From positions 558,001 through 622,000 of the forward strand of contig NZ_BANR01000003.1 of assembly GCF_000332975.1 (NCBI RefSeq): 64,000 nt of DNA. Direction: 5' to 3'. The position numbers and the translations under genes are program-made. The DNA is from Gordonia aichiensis NBRC 108223. Its GTDB lineage: Bacteria; Actinomycetota; Actinomycetes; Mycobacteriales; Mycobacteriaceae. The notes under the pieces are model-generated. The model was not told where the DNA came from. It worked only from the letters and a program-made list of their open reading frames with translations, and ran no database searches. Position 1 is the stretch's first letter; each line of letters starts with the position of its first letter. Shown in pieces: positions 23,374-32,124 of the stretch.

Positions 23374-24894
23374 TCAGCAGACCGTGCCGAGCTGCGGCCC
23401 GAGCCGATGGCGCCACAGATACATCGATGCATAGGAGCGCCACGGTGCCCACCCCTGAGTCGCGGCGAGGTCAACGCCGAGATCGGCTGCCGCGTGCCGC
23501 ACCACGAGGTCGTGGTGGAGCAGGGTGTCAGGGTCGCCGGTGACGACCATGGTCACGTAGTCGGCCGTCCAGGCGCCGACTCCCCGCAAACCCAGGAGAC
23601 GAGCACGCAACTCAGACGCATCGACCCCCGGGTGGAGTTCCACTGAATTCTCGGCGAGGGCCAACGCCGCGGCGACCACGGATTCGACGCGTGTACGCGG
23701 CCCGCGCAGTACCGATCTCCCGTTCTCGGCGATCGCGGTCGCCGTCGGAAAGGCACGATGGGGCCCGTCACTCCATCCGGTCCGTTCGCCGAGAGCAGCC
23801 ACCAACTCGCCGACGTGATGACGCGCCGCGCGCACGCTGATCTGCTGACCCATCATCGTGCGGATCAGCGCTTCCGTCGGGTCCGGCGATCCGGGCAGAC
23901 GAATGCCCGGCCTCGCGTCGACGAGCGTCGCGAGTATGGGGTCGGCGCGGAGCACGGTGTCGGCTGCGTCGGCGTCGGCGTCGAGATCGAGAAGTCTGCG
24001 CACGCGCGCTACCGCCGCACCGAGATCCCGGGTGTCGAGGTGTGCGAGGCGGACCCGGATGAATCCGCCACGCCGATCGGACTCGGGGCCGGGCGAGAGC
24101 CGGAGAAGGGCGTGCCCGTGGGGCAGTGAGAGGACACGCGAGAACGTCCAGGCGCCCGAGGGATTCCCGGTGAATTCCTCCAGCGAGTCGACGGCATGGG
24201 CGCCCAACAGCGTCGCGGGCCACGACGCGTCGAACGGATCGCGGTACGGGAGCCGCAAGGAGATGCCTCCGGCGTCGGAGAACCGGCCCACCTCGGCGTC
24301 GGGGTGACCGCCGCCGCGGAGTGCCCGCAGACGCGTCGGCGTCAGTCCGAAGACGTCGCGGATGGTGTCGTTGAACTGCCGCACGCTCGAGAAACCCGCG
24401 GCGAACGCGACGTCGGCCATCGGCATCGACGTCCGCTGGATGAGCGTGCATGCGTTTGTCGCGCGGTGCGCACGGGCGAGAGCGAGTGGGCCTGCCCCGA
24501 GCTCTGCTGTCAGCACTCGGTTGAGATGGCGGACGGAGTAGCCGAGCGCCGCGGCGAGGCCGTCGACACCGCTGCGCTCCACCAGGCCGTCGGAGATCAG
24601 TCGCATCGCACGTGTGCCGAGGTCGGCGTCGGAGTTCCATCTCGGTGAGCCGGGAACTGCGTCCGGGGCGCAGCGTCGGCACGCGCGAAAACCCCGCACC
24701 TGGGCCGCCGCCGCGGTGGGTACAAACGAGACGTTCGCGGGACGCGGTGTCGGAGCGGGACACGACGGTCGGCAGTAGATGCCCGTCGTATGCACGGTGA
24801 CATAAAACTGGCCGTCGAATCGGCGATCACGCGCCGACAGCGCGCGATAGCAGGAGTCGAACCCGAGGTCAGAGGCGATTACCGGGGCGTTCAC
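23374..24894 (-). CDS. alkA: Bifunctional AdaA-AlkA: methylphosphotriester-sensing regulator and 3-methyladenine glycosylase
   Basis: 506 residues from GTG 24894. The Ada zinc domain (residues 1-80) has Cys41, Cys45, Cys72 and Cys75 (GIYCRPSC and CRRC), with Cys41 as methyl acceptor. An AraC-type double HTH (about 95-190) contains MADVAFAAGFSSVRQFNDTI. The AlkA N-terminal domain (about 205-310) precedes a HhH-GPD glycosylase domain with LLGLRGVGAWTADYV and catalytic Asp near VTGDPDTLL. It activates the adaptive response and removes alkylated bases. No separate O6-methyltransferase domain is present; Ogt downstream supplies it. Confidence 0.95.
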   Translation of the reverse strand: MNAPVIASDLGFDSCYRALSARDRRFDGQFYVTVHTTGIYCRPSCPAPTPRPANVSFVPTAAAAQVRGFRACRRCAPDAVPGSPRWNSDADLGTRAMRLISDGLVERSGVDGLAAALGYSVRHLNRVLTAELGAGPLALARAHRATNACTLIQRTSMPMADVAFAAGFSSVRQFNDTIRDVFGLTPTRLRALRGGGHPDAEVGRFSDAGGISLRLPYRDPFDASWPATLLGAHAVDSLEEFTGNPSGAWTFSRVLSLPHGHALLRLSPGPESDRRGGFIRVRLAHLDTRDLGAAVARVRRLLDLDADADAADTVLRADPILATLVDARPGIRLPGSPDPTEALIRTMMGQQISVRAARHHVGELVAALGERTGWSDGPHRAFPTATAIAENGRSVLRGPRTRVESVVAAALALAENSVELHPGVDASELRARLLGLRGVGAWTADYVTMVVTGDPDTLLHHDLVVRHAAADLGVDLAATQGWAPWRSYASMYLWRHRLGPQLGTVC

Positions 24895-25004
24895 ACGTTC
24901 ACTGTGGCACAGTCGTCCGGGTCGACTCTGGCGGAAATCGGCCATTGCTACCGGCGCGTAGCAATACGCTCAAAACGTGACGCAGATTACATTTCGGTGG
25001 CACC

Positions 25005-25421
25005 ATGTTGCGCATGGGCACACCGTTCGGAGGTTTCCGACATCGAGGTCGCAACCGTGAACTCCCGCTCGCGGAGTATCCCGAGTGGGGCCTGGACATC
25101 CTGCGAGGACTGTACGGCTCCGACACGGTCGACAGTGTCCTGGCGGAGCAGGCTTCTACGCCACCGAAGTGGTTCGACGATGATCTCGGCGGCCAGAACG
25201 GCACGCGGCCGGTGGGCGGGGGACAGGGCAGTGCACTCGGTGGCCGAACGGAGATCCGACGCGTCAACGATCCCGAGTCGGATCGCGATGGCTCAGTACG
25301 GTCGGCCGACAGCGCCCACGACGATTCGGTACCGCCGGAGATTCTGACCCCGATGCTTGCCGAGATCGAAGCGATCAACGCGTTACTGCGCTGGCTCAAA
25401 CGAACGTTCGCACGACACTGA
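25005..25421 (+). CDS. Hypothetical hydrophilic protein
   Basis: 138 residues from ATG 25005 (ATG 25014 also possible). The N-terminal half (LPLAEYPEWGLDILRGLYGS, then ASTPPKWFDDDLGG) is followed by a Gly/Asp/Ser-rich disordered linker and a helical C-terminus (PMLAEIEAINALLRWLKRTF). It has no signal peptide or membrane segment. I do not recognise a family. It stands alone between the divergent ada/alkA and the downstream transporter. Confidence 0.55.
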   Translation: MLRMGTPFGGFRHRGRNRELPLAEYPEWGLDILRGLYGSDTVDSVLAEQASTPPKWFDDDLGGQNGTRPVGGGQGSALGGRTEIRRVNDPESDRDGSVRSADSAHDDSVPPEILTPMLAEIEAINALLRWLKRTFARH

Positions 25422-25472
25422 CGCGCCGAGCGCCTTTCGCGCGAGAGTGCCCGCTCGTGTGAGGATCGTCGC

Positions 25473-26747
25473 GTGACTGCTTCGTCAGATGGCATGCCCG
25501 CTGAGGCTGCTTCCGCGTCCGCTGCGCCCGAGCCGCACCCCGCAGGGGCAGAGAGCAGCCCTACAAAGACGTATCCGACGCGGATGTCGGTGGTTCGTGA
25601 GGGTCTGCGGGAGTCTGCGATCGTCGCACTGCAGTCGGTGCTCGTCGTGGCGGCGGTGTGGGTGCTGCTGTGGGTCGTCGGCAAGCTGTGGGTGGTGCTG
25701 CTGCCGGTGCTGCTGGCGATCATCGTCTGCACCGTGCTCTGGCCACCGGTCGGGTGGCTGCGTCGCAAAGGCGTTCCGCCTGCGGCGGCGGCGCTGCTCA
25801 TGATGGTGATCGCGATCGGCGTCGTCGCAGCGGTCATCGCCCTCATCGTTCCCTCGGTGGTCAGGCAGGCTCCTGAGCTGGCTGCGCGCGCCACCGACGG
25901 TCTGCGGCGACTGCAGGACTGGGCGCAGGGGCCGCCATTGAATATCCGCGATGAGCAGATCGACAATGCTGTCCACGCCATCGTCGACAAGCTGCAGTCG
26001 AGCTCTGCGACGATCGCCTCGGGCGTGTTCAGCGGTGTCGGGACGGCGACGTCGCTGTTGGTCACGCTGTTCACCCTGATCGTGCTGGTCTTTTTCTTCC
26101 TCAAGGACGGGCCGAAGTTCACGCCGTGGATCGATCGAACCGTCGGGCATCCGTCTGCCACGCACATCAGCGAGGTGCTGCGCCGAATGTGGAGCACGCT
26201 CGGCGGATTCATCCGTACTCAGGCCATCGTCAGTCTCGTGGACGCCACCTTCATCGGAATCGGTCTGTTCATCCTGCAGGTGCCGCTGGCCGGGGTTCTC
26301 ATGGTGATCACCTTCATGGGCGGCTTCATCCCGATCGTCGGCGCGTTCGTCGCCGGAGCGCTCGCTGTTTTGATCGCGCTCGTGTCGAACGGTCTGACCA
26401 CTGCTCTCATCGTGCTCGCCATCATCATCGGTGTTCAGCAGCTCGAGGGGAACGTGCTGCAGCCGTGGCTACAGGCCAAGTCGATGAACCTGCACGCTGT
26501 CATCGTGCTGCTGGCGGTGACACTCGGCGGTTCGATCTTCGGCATCACCGGCGCGTTTCTCGCGGTCCCCGCTGCGGCCACGTTCACCGTCGTGCTGCGG
26601 TATCTGAACGAACAGATTGCCAAGCGAGCAGGCGAGACGATTCCGCCCGAGGGCGCTCCCGTGACCGAGAACGTCGGAGTGCCCGACGACAAGGAGCCTC
26701 CCGACGCCGGAGATGGCGACGACAACGACGCCGACGCGTCACCGTAG
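25473..26747 (+). CDS. AI-2E family (UPF0118) transporter
   Basis: 424 residues from GTG 25473. The disordered 45-residue N-terminus is followed by hydrophobic helices at about 50-115, then a soluble segment with RLQDWAQGPPLNI. The remaining helices include the family hallmarks MVITFMGGFIPIVGAFVAG and VQQLEGNVLQPWLQAKSMNL. The acidic C-terminal tail ends DGDDNDADASP. Family members are exporters or ion antiporters (TqsA-like), and the substrate cannot be read from sequence. Confidence 0.88.
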   Translation: MTASSDGMPAEAASASAAPEPHPAGAESSPTKTYPTRMSVVREGLRESAIVALQSVLVVAAVWVLLWVVGKLWVVLLPVLLAIIVCTVLWPPVGWLRRKGVPPAAAALLMMVIAIGVVAAVIALIVPSVVRQAPELAARATDGLRRLQDWAQGPPLNIRDEQIDNAVHAIVDKLQSSSATIASGVFSGVGTATSLLVTLFTLIVLVFFFLKDGPKFTPWIDRTVGHPSATHISEVLRRMWSTLGGFIRTQAIVSLVDATFIGIGLFILQVPLAGVLMVITFMGGFIPIVGAFVAGALAVLIALVSNGLTTALIVLAIIIGVQQLEGNVLQPWLQAKSMNLHAVIVLLAVTLGGSIFGITGAFLAVPAAATFTVVLRYLNEQIAKRAGETIPPEGAPVTENVGVPDDKEPPDAGDGDDNDADASP

Positions 26748-26750
26748 ACT
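26745..26750 (+). promoter_or_regulatory. -10 box of ychF, probably leaderless
   Basis: TAGACT overlaps the stop of the preceding gene and lies 8 bp before GTG 26759, with no Shine-Dalgarno sequence between. Confidence 0.5.
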
Positions 26751-26758
26751 GGACACCC

Positions 26759-27838
26759 GTGAGTCTCACCCTCGGCATCGTCGGACTTCCCAACGTCGGC
26801 AAGTCCACCCTCTTCAATGCACTGACCCGCAACGACGTCCTCGCAGCGAACTATCCGTTCGCCACGATCGAGCCCAACGTCGGAGTGGTGGAGCTGCCCG
26901 ACAAGCGCCTCGAGCGCCTCGCCGAGATCTTCGGTAGCGAGCGCATCCTGCCCGCCACCGTGTCGTTCGTCGACATCGCGGGCATCGTCAAGGGCGCCTC
27001 CGAGGGCGAGGGCATGGGTAACCAGTTCCTCGCCAACATCCGCGAGGCCGACGCCATCTGTCAGGTCGTTCGCGTGTTCGCCGACGACGACGTGGTGCAT
27101 GTGGATGGCCGCGTCGACCCGCTCGCCGACATCGAGGTCATCGAAACCGAGCTCATCCTCGCCGACATGCAGACGCTCGAGAAGGCCATCCCGCGGCTGG
27201 AGAAGGAAGCCCGCAAGAACAAGGACCAGGCCGAGGTGCTCGACGCCGCGAAGAAGGCCCAGGCGGTCCTCGACTCGGGCAAAACCCTGTTCTCGCAGAA
27301 GGATTCGTTCGATCTGGCGTCGGTACGCGAACTGCACCTGATGACGGCCAAGCCGTTCCTCTATGTGTTCAACGCCGACGAGTCGATCCTCACCGACGAC
27401 GCCCGCAAGGCCGAGCTCGAGGCCGCCATCGCTCCCACCGACGCGGTGTTCCTCGACGCCAAGGTCGAGAGTGAACTGCTTGAACTCGACGAGGCCGACG
27501 CCCAGGAACTGCTCGACTCCATCGGGCAGGACGAGCCGGGCCTCCGTTCACTGGCACGGGCCGGATTCCACACGCTCGGCCTGCAGACGTACCTCACCGC
27601 GGGCCCGAAAGAGTCGCGCGCGTGGACGATTCACCAGGGCGACACCGCACCCAAGGCGGCAGGCGTCATCCACACGGACTTCGAAAAGGGCTTCATCAAA
27701 GCCGAGATCGTGTCGTTCGACGACCTCGACGCCGCCGGCTCGATGCAGGCCGCCAAGGCCGCGGGCAAGGTCCGCATGGAGGGCAAGGACTACGTCATGC
27801 ACGACGGGGACGTCGTCGAATTCAGGTTCAACGTGTAA
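26759..27838 (+). CDS. ychF: Redox-regulated ribosome-associated ATPase YchF (OLA1)
   Basis: 359 residues from GTG 26759. The OBG-type P-loop is GLPNVGKST, switch II is [19 protein letters not shown], and the family-specific NxxE (FNADES) replaces NKxD, which shifts preference from GTP to ATP. A coiled-coil insert ([20 protein letters not shown]) precedes a C-terminal TGS domain ending [13 protein letters not shown]. It binds ribosomes and is broadly conserved. A strong terminator follows. Confidence 0.96.
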   Translation: MSLTLGIVGLPNVGKSTLFNALTRNDVLAANYPFATIEPNVGVVELPDKRLERLAEIFGSERILPATVSFVDIAGIVKGASEGEGMGNQFLANIREADAICQVVRVFADDDVVHVDGRVDPLADIEVIETELILADMQTLEKAIPRLEKEARKNKDQAEVLDAAKKAQAVLDSGKTLFSQKDSFDLASVRELHLMTAKPFLYVFNADESILTDDARKAELEAAIAPTDAVFLDAKVESELLELDEADAQELLDSIGQDEPGLRSLARAGFHTLGLQTYLTAGPKESRAWTIHQGDTAPKAAGVIHTDFEKGFIKAEIVSFDDLDAAGSMQAAKAAGKVRMEGKDYVMHDGDVVEFRFNV

Positions 27839-27871
27839 TTACCTGGTCTGACCTGCATATACATCGCACAT

Positions 27872-27911
27872 CACCGGGGTCCTGCGCGACGTGTCGTGCA
27901 GGACCCCGGTG
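27872..27911 (+). terminator. Terminator after ychF
   Basis: Perfect 14-bp arms CACCGGGGTCCTGC and GCAGGACCCCGGTG with a 12-base loop, 33 bp past the ychF stop. Confidence 0.85.
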
Positions 27912-28077
27912 CTTCTGCGAGGAGCGGTCACCACTTACAGTTGCCATTGTGGTCACTGCGTCGACACTCATCGAGACAGGGCCCGGCGTCCCGGAGACCG
28001 ACTACGGTGGACGAGCCCCCGGGGCGGTCGGCGCGGCGGTTCGGGCCGCGGTGCCGGGCCAGCAGGGGCGGGGGACC

Positions 28078-28860
28078 GTGCAGCCAGAGTTCTGGCACGA
28101 CCCACGCTTTCTCGAGGTCGAGTCGCGGCGGTCGTGCAGGGAGAACTCCTGCTATAGGTTGCATACGCACGATCGCTTCGCGATCGGGATCATCGACGAG
28201 GGCACGAGCGAATTCGTTGGGCGATCCGCAACTCCCGTGATGCTCGAGGCTGGCGACGTCGTGCTCATCCCGGCGGGGCACCTGCACCGGTGCAACCCGG
28301 TCGGCGGGCGGTGGGTGTATCAGATGATGCTTCTCGACGAAGACTGGCTGCGCACTCGGATCTGGCCGCGCGACGCCTCGTTCGATGGGACGATCCAGGT
28401 TCATCGAGATGGCGACGCGCGTCGCCTCTTCTCTGACGCGAATGGGCTGCTCTACGACGCGCCCGACGACCTCTCGGCGTTCCGTCGGCTCCTGTGCCGA
28501 GCCTTCTCCAGGCTGACGACGCCGGAGCTTCTCGAGCCTCGGCCCTCCGCGATGATCGCGACCGATCTGCAGCCGGTGCTCGAGGTGCTCGCCGAGCAGG
28601 TCGAGGATCCGCGGCTGGATGACCTCGCCGGGCTGGTCGGGATGAACCGCTTCCAGCTGATCCGCGCCGTCAGGTCGGCCACGGGCCTCACCCCGATCGC
28701 GTGGCGCAACAACGCGCGCGTCGTGCGGGCCCGAGCCATGCTGCGCGGCGGTGAGCCCATCGCATCCGTCGCGCACGCGCTGGGCTTCTCGGATCAGAGC
28801 CACCTCCACCGAGTATTCCGGCAGTACGTCGCGGCGACGCCCGGAAGCTATCGAGGCTGA
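28078..28860 (+). CDS. AraC-family regulator paired with a LysE exporter
   Basis: 260 residues from GTG 28078, behind a G-rich GGGGGA. The frame is open further upstream, and GTG 27949 would add 43 residues. The N-terminal cupin sensor (SCYRLHTHDRFAIGIIDEGT, then GDVVLIPAGHLHRCNP) matches the AraC effector-binding domain. The C-terminal double HTH contains LVGMNRFQLIRAVRSATGLT and IASVAHALGFSDQSHLHRVF. Such regulators are commonly next to LysE-type exporters and probably sense the exported amino acid or analogue. The exporter follows 78 bp downstream. Confidence 0.86.
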   Translation: MQPEFWHDPRFLEVESRRSCRENSCYRLHTHDRFAIGIIDEGTSEFVGRSATPVMLEAGDVVLIPAGHLHRCNPVGGRWVYQMMLLDEDWLRTRIWPRDASFDGTIQVHRDGDARRLFSDANGLLYDAPDDLSAFRRLLCRAFSRLTTPELLEPRPSAMIATDLQPVLEVLAEQVEDPRLDDLAGLVGMNRFQLIRAVRSATGLTPIAWRNNARVVRARAMLRGGEPIASVAHALGFSDQSHLHRVFRQYVAATPGSYRG

Positions 28861-28938
28861 CGCAATTTCGTCCAAGACGCGCGGCGCATCGCGGCGCGAG
28901 GGTGATGGGGTCCCCTCGTCTCGCCGTTCGAAAGCTCC

Positions 28939-29556
28939 ATGGAACAGTTCGTCGCCGTCGCCCTCGCCCACTTTCTCGCCCTCCTGATCCCGGGCGTCGA
29001 CTTCTTCCTCGTCGTGCGCACCGCCGCGGCCCACGGGTGGCGGGTCGCCAGCGGCACGTGCGTCGGGATCGCCACCGCGAACGCGATCTTCATCGCCGCA
29101 GCCTTCGGCGGCTTGTCCCTGATCGGCGACGACGTCGTGCTCGCCATGGTCGAACTCGCCGGCGGTGTCTTCCTCGTGTGGATGGGAGTTGCGTTCTGGC
29201 GGGCGCGGAACGCGATCAGGACCGCCGGAGGCGGGGCTGCAGGGCGTGCGGCATGGGGGAAGAACTTCGGGCTGGGACTGACCTCGGGCCTGCTTAACCC
29301 GAAGAACCTGCTGTTCTACGTCAGCCTCGCGGCAGCGACGACGAGCGTGTCCCCCGGTCTGAAGGTTGTGTACGGGGTCTGGATGTTCGCGGTCGTGCTG
29401 GGCTGGGACCTGTTCGTCGCCGGGCTGATGGGAGCTCCCCGCAACCGCGCGGTCCTCGACCGTGCGCTCCCTTGGGTCACGCGGTTCGCCGCGATCGTCG
29501 TCGCCCTGTTCGGCGCGGGTGCCGTGGTCACGGCCTTCCGCACGCTGCTCGGGTGA
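28939..29556 (+). CDS. LysE/RhtB-family amino-acid exporter
   Basis: 205 residues with six predicted membrane helices. It has the family opening VALAHFLALLIPGVDFFLVV (PGP-like motif here PGVDF), a GxxxGxATA helix (VASGTCVGIATANAIFIAAA), and GLTSGLLNPKNLLFYVSL typical of RhtB proteins. It exports an amino acid or related compound by proton exchange. The partner regulator is the AraC gene upstream; the ligand is unknown. Confidence 0.9.
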   Translation: MEQFVAVALAHFLALLIPGVDFFLVVRTAAAHGWRVASGTCVGIATANAIFIAAAFGGLSLIGDDVVLAMVELAGGVFLVWMGVAFWRARNAIRTAGGGAAGRAAWGKNFGLGLTSGLLNPKNLLFYVSLAAATTSVSPGLKVVYGVWMFAVVLGWDLFVAGLMGAPRNRAVLDRALPWVTRFAAIVVALFGAGAVVTAFRTLLG

Positions 29557-29616
29557 GCACCGGTCTCGGCCCGGCCCAGAGGTTTCTCCGTGCCGGAACT
29601 CAATGGAGTTCAGATT

Positions 29617-29645
29617 TAACGCCTAGCGTTATTGACGGATTCCGT
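29617..29645 (+). promoter_or_regulatory. Two palindromes in the higBA promoter, probable HigA operators
   Basis: TAACGCCTAGCGTTA (29617-29631) and ACGGATTCCGT (29635-29645) lie 14-43 bp before the toxin start. TATGAT at 29648-29653 is a plausible -10 box 6 bp from GTG 29660. Autorepression by HigA or HigBA is inferred. Confidence 0.5.
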
Positions 29646-29659
29646 TATATGATGTCTGG

Positions 29660-29941
29660 GTGATCAGATCGTTCGGTAGCAAGGAAACCGAACGGCTGTG
29701 GCGCCGTGAGCGTGTGCGGTCGATGGATCCGAGGATCCATCGCGTCGCACTGCGCAAGCTTCGTCAGGTGGGATCGGCGGAGTCACTCGAGGACCTCCGC
29801 GTCCCGCCCGGCAACCGGCTCGAGGCTCTCAAGGGTGATCGGGCCGGCCAGCACAGCATCAGGATCAACGACCAGTGGCGGGTCTGCTTCGTGTGGACCG
29901 ACGCCGGACCGGAGGAGGTGCAGATCGTTGACTACCACTGA
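29660..29941 (+). CDS. higB: HigB-type toxin (RelE/ParE superfamily mRNA interferase)
   Basis: 93 residues from GTG 29660. The fold signature is MIRSFGSKETERLWRRERVR, then LRVPPGNRLEALKGDRAGQH, then SIRINDQWRVCFVWTDAGPE and VQIVDYH. This is the standard HigB pattern with a basic catalytic face that cleaves ribosome-bound mRNA. Toxin first and antitoxin second is typical for higBA. The antitoxin starts 14 bp before this stop. Confidence 0.92.
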   Translation: MIRSFGSKETERLWRRERVRSMDPRIHRVALRKLRQVGSAESLEDLRVPPGNRLEALKGDRAGQHSIRINDQWRVCFVWTDAGPEEVQIVDYH

Positions 29942-30230
29942 CAGGATCGAGCCGATTCACCCGGGTGAGGTTCTCATGGAGGACTTCATCGAGGGCTTCG
30001 GCATCACGCAGAACAAGCTCGCCGTATCGATCGGTGTGCCGCCTCGGCGGATTAACGAGATCGTGCACGGCAAGCGTGGCATCACGGCGGACACCGCTCT
30101 GCGCCTTGCGAAGTACTTCGGTACGTCGGCGGAGTTCTGGATCAACCTGCAGAGCCACTACGAGCTCGACCGCGCAGAGGACGCCGCAGGGGAGCAGATC
30201 GCATCGATCACCCCGCTGGCGCTCGCGTGA
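29928..30230 (+). CDS. higA: HigA-type antitoxin
   Basis: 100 residues from TTG 29928, chosen because GGAGGAGG lies 8 bp upstream and the protein then begins MTTTDRIEPIHPGEVLMEDF as in HigA. The XRE HTH is GITQNKLAVSIGVPPRRINE, and the tail is LAKYFGTSAEFWINLQSHYE. It neutralises HigB and represses the operon. The 233 bp after it carry no gene that I can support. Confidence 0.92.
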   Translation: MTTTDRIEPIHPGEVLMEDFIEGFGITQNKLAVSIGVPPRRINEIVHGKRGITADTALRLAKYFGTSAEFWINLQSHYELDRAEDAAGEQIASITPLALA

Positions 30231-30463
30231 ACATGACGCATGTGATCGGATGCTGCGTCAGCCATATCCGGTTTCCTGGGAATTGGACACCGCATGGCGC
30301 TGCCTGATGCGGTGACTCGTGTGTGCCAAGCACTGATTCCCTCGATCATCACGGTGCCTACGTGCGGGTTTCGACGGGGCGCGTTTGCCGGATCTCGGTG
30401 GAGTTCCGTTCCAACGTGTAGGGGCCCGAGGAAGTGATCGCTTCGAGGGGCGGAGCCCAGCCG

Positions 30464-30940
30464 GTGATCCGTCGGGCGGCCGGCCCGGGGGAGTACCCGC
30501 GCCTGGTGGCAATCTGGCGCAGTGCGGTCGACGCCACCCACGACTTCCTCGCCGAGGTCGATCGTGACGAGATCGAATCGCACCTGGCTTCCGACTACCT
30601 GCCGCACGTCGACCTCCACGTTGCCGATCAGGATGGGCTCCCAGTCGGGTTCGCCGGAGTCTCAGGGGAGAGCCTCGAGATGCTGTTCGTCGACGCGCTG
30701 CACCGCGGCCAGGGGATCGGTACCCGCCTGCTCTCGTTCGCCCTCGCGGAGTGCGGCGTGCGAACCGTCGATGTCAACGAGCAGAATGCGTCGGCGGTCG
30801 ACTTCTACCGCCGACGTGGTTTCATCGTTGTCGGTCGGAGCGAGCTGGACGATCAGGGTCGCCCCTACCCGATCCTCCACATGGCGTTCCGCGGCGCGGG
30901 TGCAGAGCCCGAATCAGTCGAGCTCCGGTTCACCGTGTAG
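30464..30940 (+). CDS. GNAT acetyltransferase, YjaB-like
   Basis: 158 residues from GTG 30464 (GTG 30434 is also in frame). It closely follows the E. coli YjaB pattern: an opening RRAAGPGEYPRLVAIWRSAV, DATHDFL, the acetyl-CoA loop VDALHRGQGIGTRLL, DVNEQNASAVDFYRRRGF and GRSELDDQGRPYPILHM. The CoA-binding fold is clear, and the physiological acceptor is not known. Confidence 0.88.
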   Translation: MIRRAAGPGEYPRLVAIWRSAVDATHDFLAEVDRDEIESHLASDYLPHVDLHVADQDGLPVGFAGVSGESLEMLFVDALHRGQGIGTRLLSFALAECGVRTVDVNEQNASAVDFYRRRGFIVVGRSELDDQGRPYPILHMAFRGAGAEPESVELRFTV

Positions 30941-31051
30941 CCGCCCGGCTACGTGTTGGAAGCGTGCGGGGCCGGTCGACGCCCACACCTCCGTGACACT
31001 TATGCATGCCGCGGCGGCGAGCGCTGCAGCGTCGACGTCCACAACGCGTCG

Positions 31052-31057
31052 TAGCAT
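31052..31057 (+). promoter_or_regulatory. -10 box of msrA, probably leaderless
   Basis: TAGCAT sits 6 bp before GTG 31064 with no Shine-Dalgarno sequence. Confidence 0.45.
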
Positions 31058-31063
31058 CGGCAC

Positions 31064-31570
31064 GTGGGCGAGACCGAAGAAATCTATCTGGCGGGCGGCT
31101 GTCTGTGGGGCGTTCAGGCCTTCGTCTCGACCCTGCCGGGGGTGCTCTTCACCGAGGCTGGACGAGCGAACGGCGCCGGGCAGTCGCTCGACGGTGAGTA
31201 CGACGGCTATGCCGAATGTGTGCGGACCCGCTTCGACCCGACGGTCGTGGGCGTCGCGCAACTGATGGCGTATCTCTTCGAGATCATCGACCCGTACAGC
31301 GTGAACCGACAGGGTCCGGACGTCGGCGAGAAGTACCGCACCGGCGTGTACTCCGACAACCCGACGCATCTGGAGCAGGCGCGAGAGTTCATCGCCGCGA
31401 GGGACGACGCCGAACTCGTCGTCGTCGAAACGTTGCCTCTCGCCAACTACGTGCGCAGCGCGGACGAACATCAGCACCGACTCGCCCGTTGTCCCGAGGA
31501 CTCCTGCCACATTCCTGCGGAAGTGCTGACCAGGTACCGCAGCACGTCCGTCGACGAATGTGCTCTGTGA
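31064..31570 (+). CDS. msrA: Peptide-methionine (S)-S-oxide reductase MsrA
   Basis: 168 residues from GTG 31064. The catalytic motif is GGCLWGVQAF; most MsrA have GCFWG, so Phe is Leu here, while the nucleophilic Cys is kept. Other family elements are FDPTVVGVAQLM, the substrate-binding YSVNRQGPDVGEKYRTGVY and a distal Cys-containing end (CPEDSC) that may resolve the sulfenic acid. It reduces methionine-S-sulfoxide in oxidised proteins. It overlaps the next gene by 4 bp. Confidence 0.92.
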   Translation: MGETEEIYLAGGCLWGVQAFVSTLPGVLFTEAGRANGAGQSLDGEYDGYAECVRTRFDPTVVGVAQLMAYLFEIIDPYSVNRQGPDVGEKYRTGVYSDNPTHLEQAREFIAARDDAELVVVETLPLANYVRSADEHQHRLARCPEDSCHIPAEVLTRYRSTSVDECAL

Positions 31571-32124
31571 ACTCGGTGCAGACACTCGACGACGCCGACC
31601 GTCGCGTGCTCGCACGGTGGGCGGTCGCGTGTGCGGAGCGTGTCGTCTCGCTGTTCGATGCCGACGCGAACGCGCAGAATGCGATTCACGACGCCGTCGC
31701 CCGAACCCGTGCGTATGCCGACGGCGACAGTACAGCCGCCGAGGAGATCGCCAAGCGGATGCAGGCGGTGAAGGCCGCGAAGCAGGCGACCACACCCGCG
31801 GGTGCGGCTGCCGCCCGGTCGGTCGCGCAGGCATCTGCGGTCGCCCACATGGGCGCGCACGCACTGGGTGCTGCAGCGTATGCGGTGAAGGCGGTTGGAC
31901 TTGCGAAACCCGGCGATCCGCACGCAGTGGATGCCGAGATCCGTTGGCAGATAGAGGAGTTGACGGAGAAGGAGCGGTCGGCGTTACGTCGACTTCCGTC
32001 GCTCGGCTCCGATTCGTCAGGTCCTCTCGGGCCCGGGCTGCTGTGCCGCGGCGTCCTCGGTACGACGATCCGCGCCATCCAGGCGCAGACGGGATGCGCA
32101 GATCCTCCGGTCAGTCCTCCATGA
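31567..32124 (+). CDS. Imm-5-like putative immunity protein
   Basis: 185 residues from GTG 31567 (ATG 31558 possible). It is almost entirely alpha-helical and alanine-rich: VLARWAVACAERVVSLFDAD, AIHDAVARTRAYADGDSTAA, then AHMGAHALGAAAYAVKAVGL and ending EIRWQIEELT. I recognise this as the Imm-5-like fold predicted to neutralise polymorphic toxins. No toxin or secretion gene is adjacent. It is coupled to msrA, and its end overlaps the convergent CDF gene by 14 bp. Confidence 0.7.
   Translation: MNSVQTLDDADRRVLARWAVACAERVVSLFDADANAQNAIHDAVARTRAYADGDSTAAEEIAKRMQAVKAAKQATTPAGAAAARSVAQASAVAHMGAHALGAAAYAVKAVGLAKPGDPHAVDAEIRWQIEELTEKERSALRRLPSLGSDSSGPLGPGLLCRGVLGTTIRAIQAQTGCADPPVSPP

Noticed and set aside
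24899-26212. 437-residue leftward open frame opposite the AI-2E transporter gene
   Set aside because: Ser/Thr/Arg-rich shadow; the opposite strand has clear membrane-protein and family motifs.
27622-28077. N-terminal extension of the AraC regulator back into ychF
   Set aside because: It would run through the ychF terminator and the sequence is low-complexity; the GTG at 28078 has a better ribosome-binding context.
28000-31600. A second mobile element around AraC-LysE-higBA
   Set aside because: Mixed accessory content suggests a variable site, but I found no integrase, transposase, tRNA or terminal repeat.
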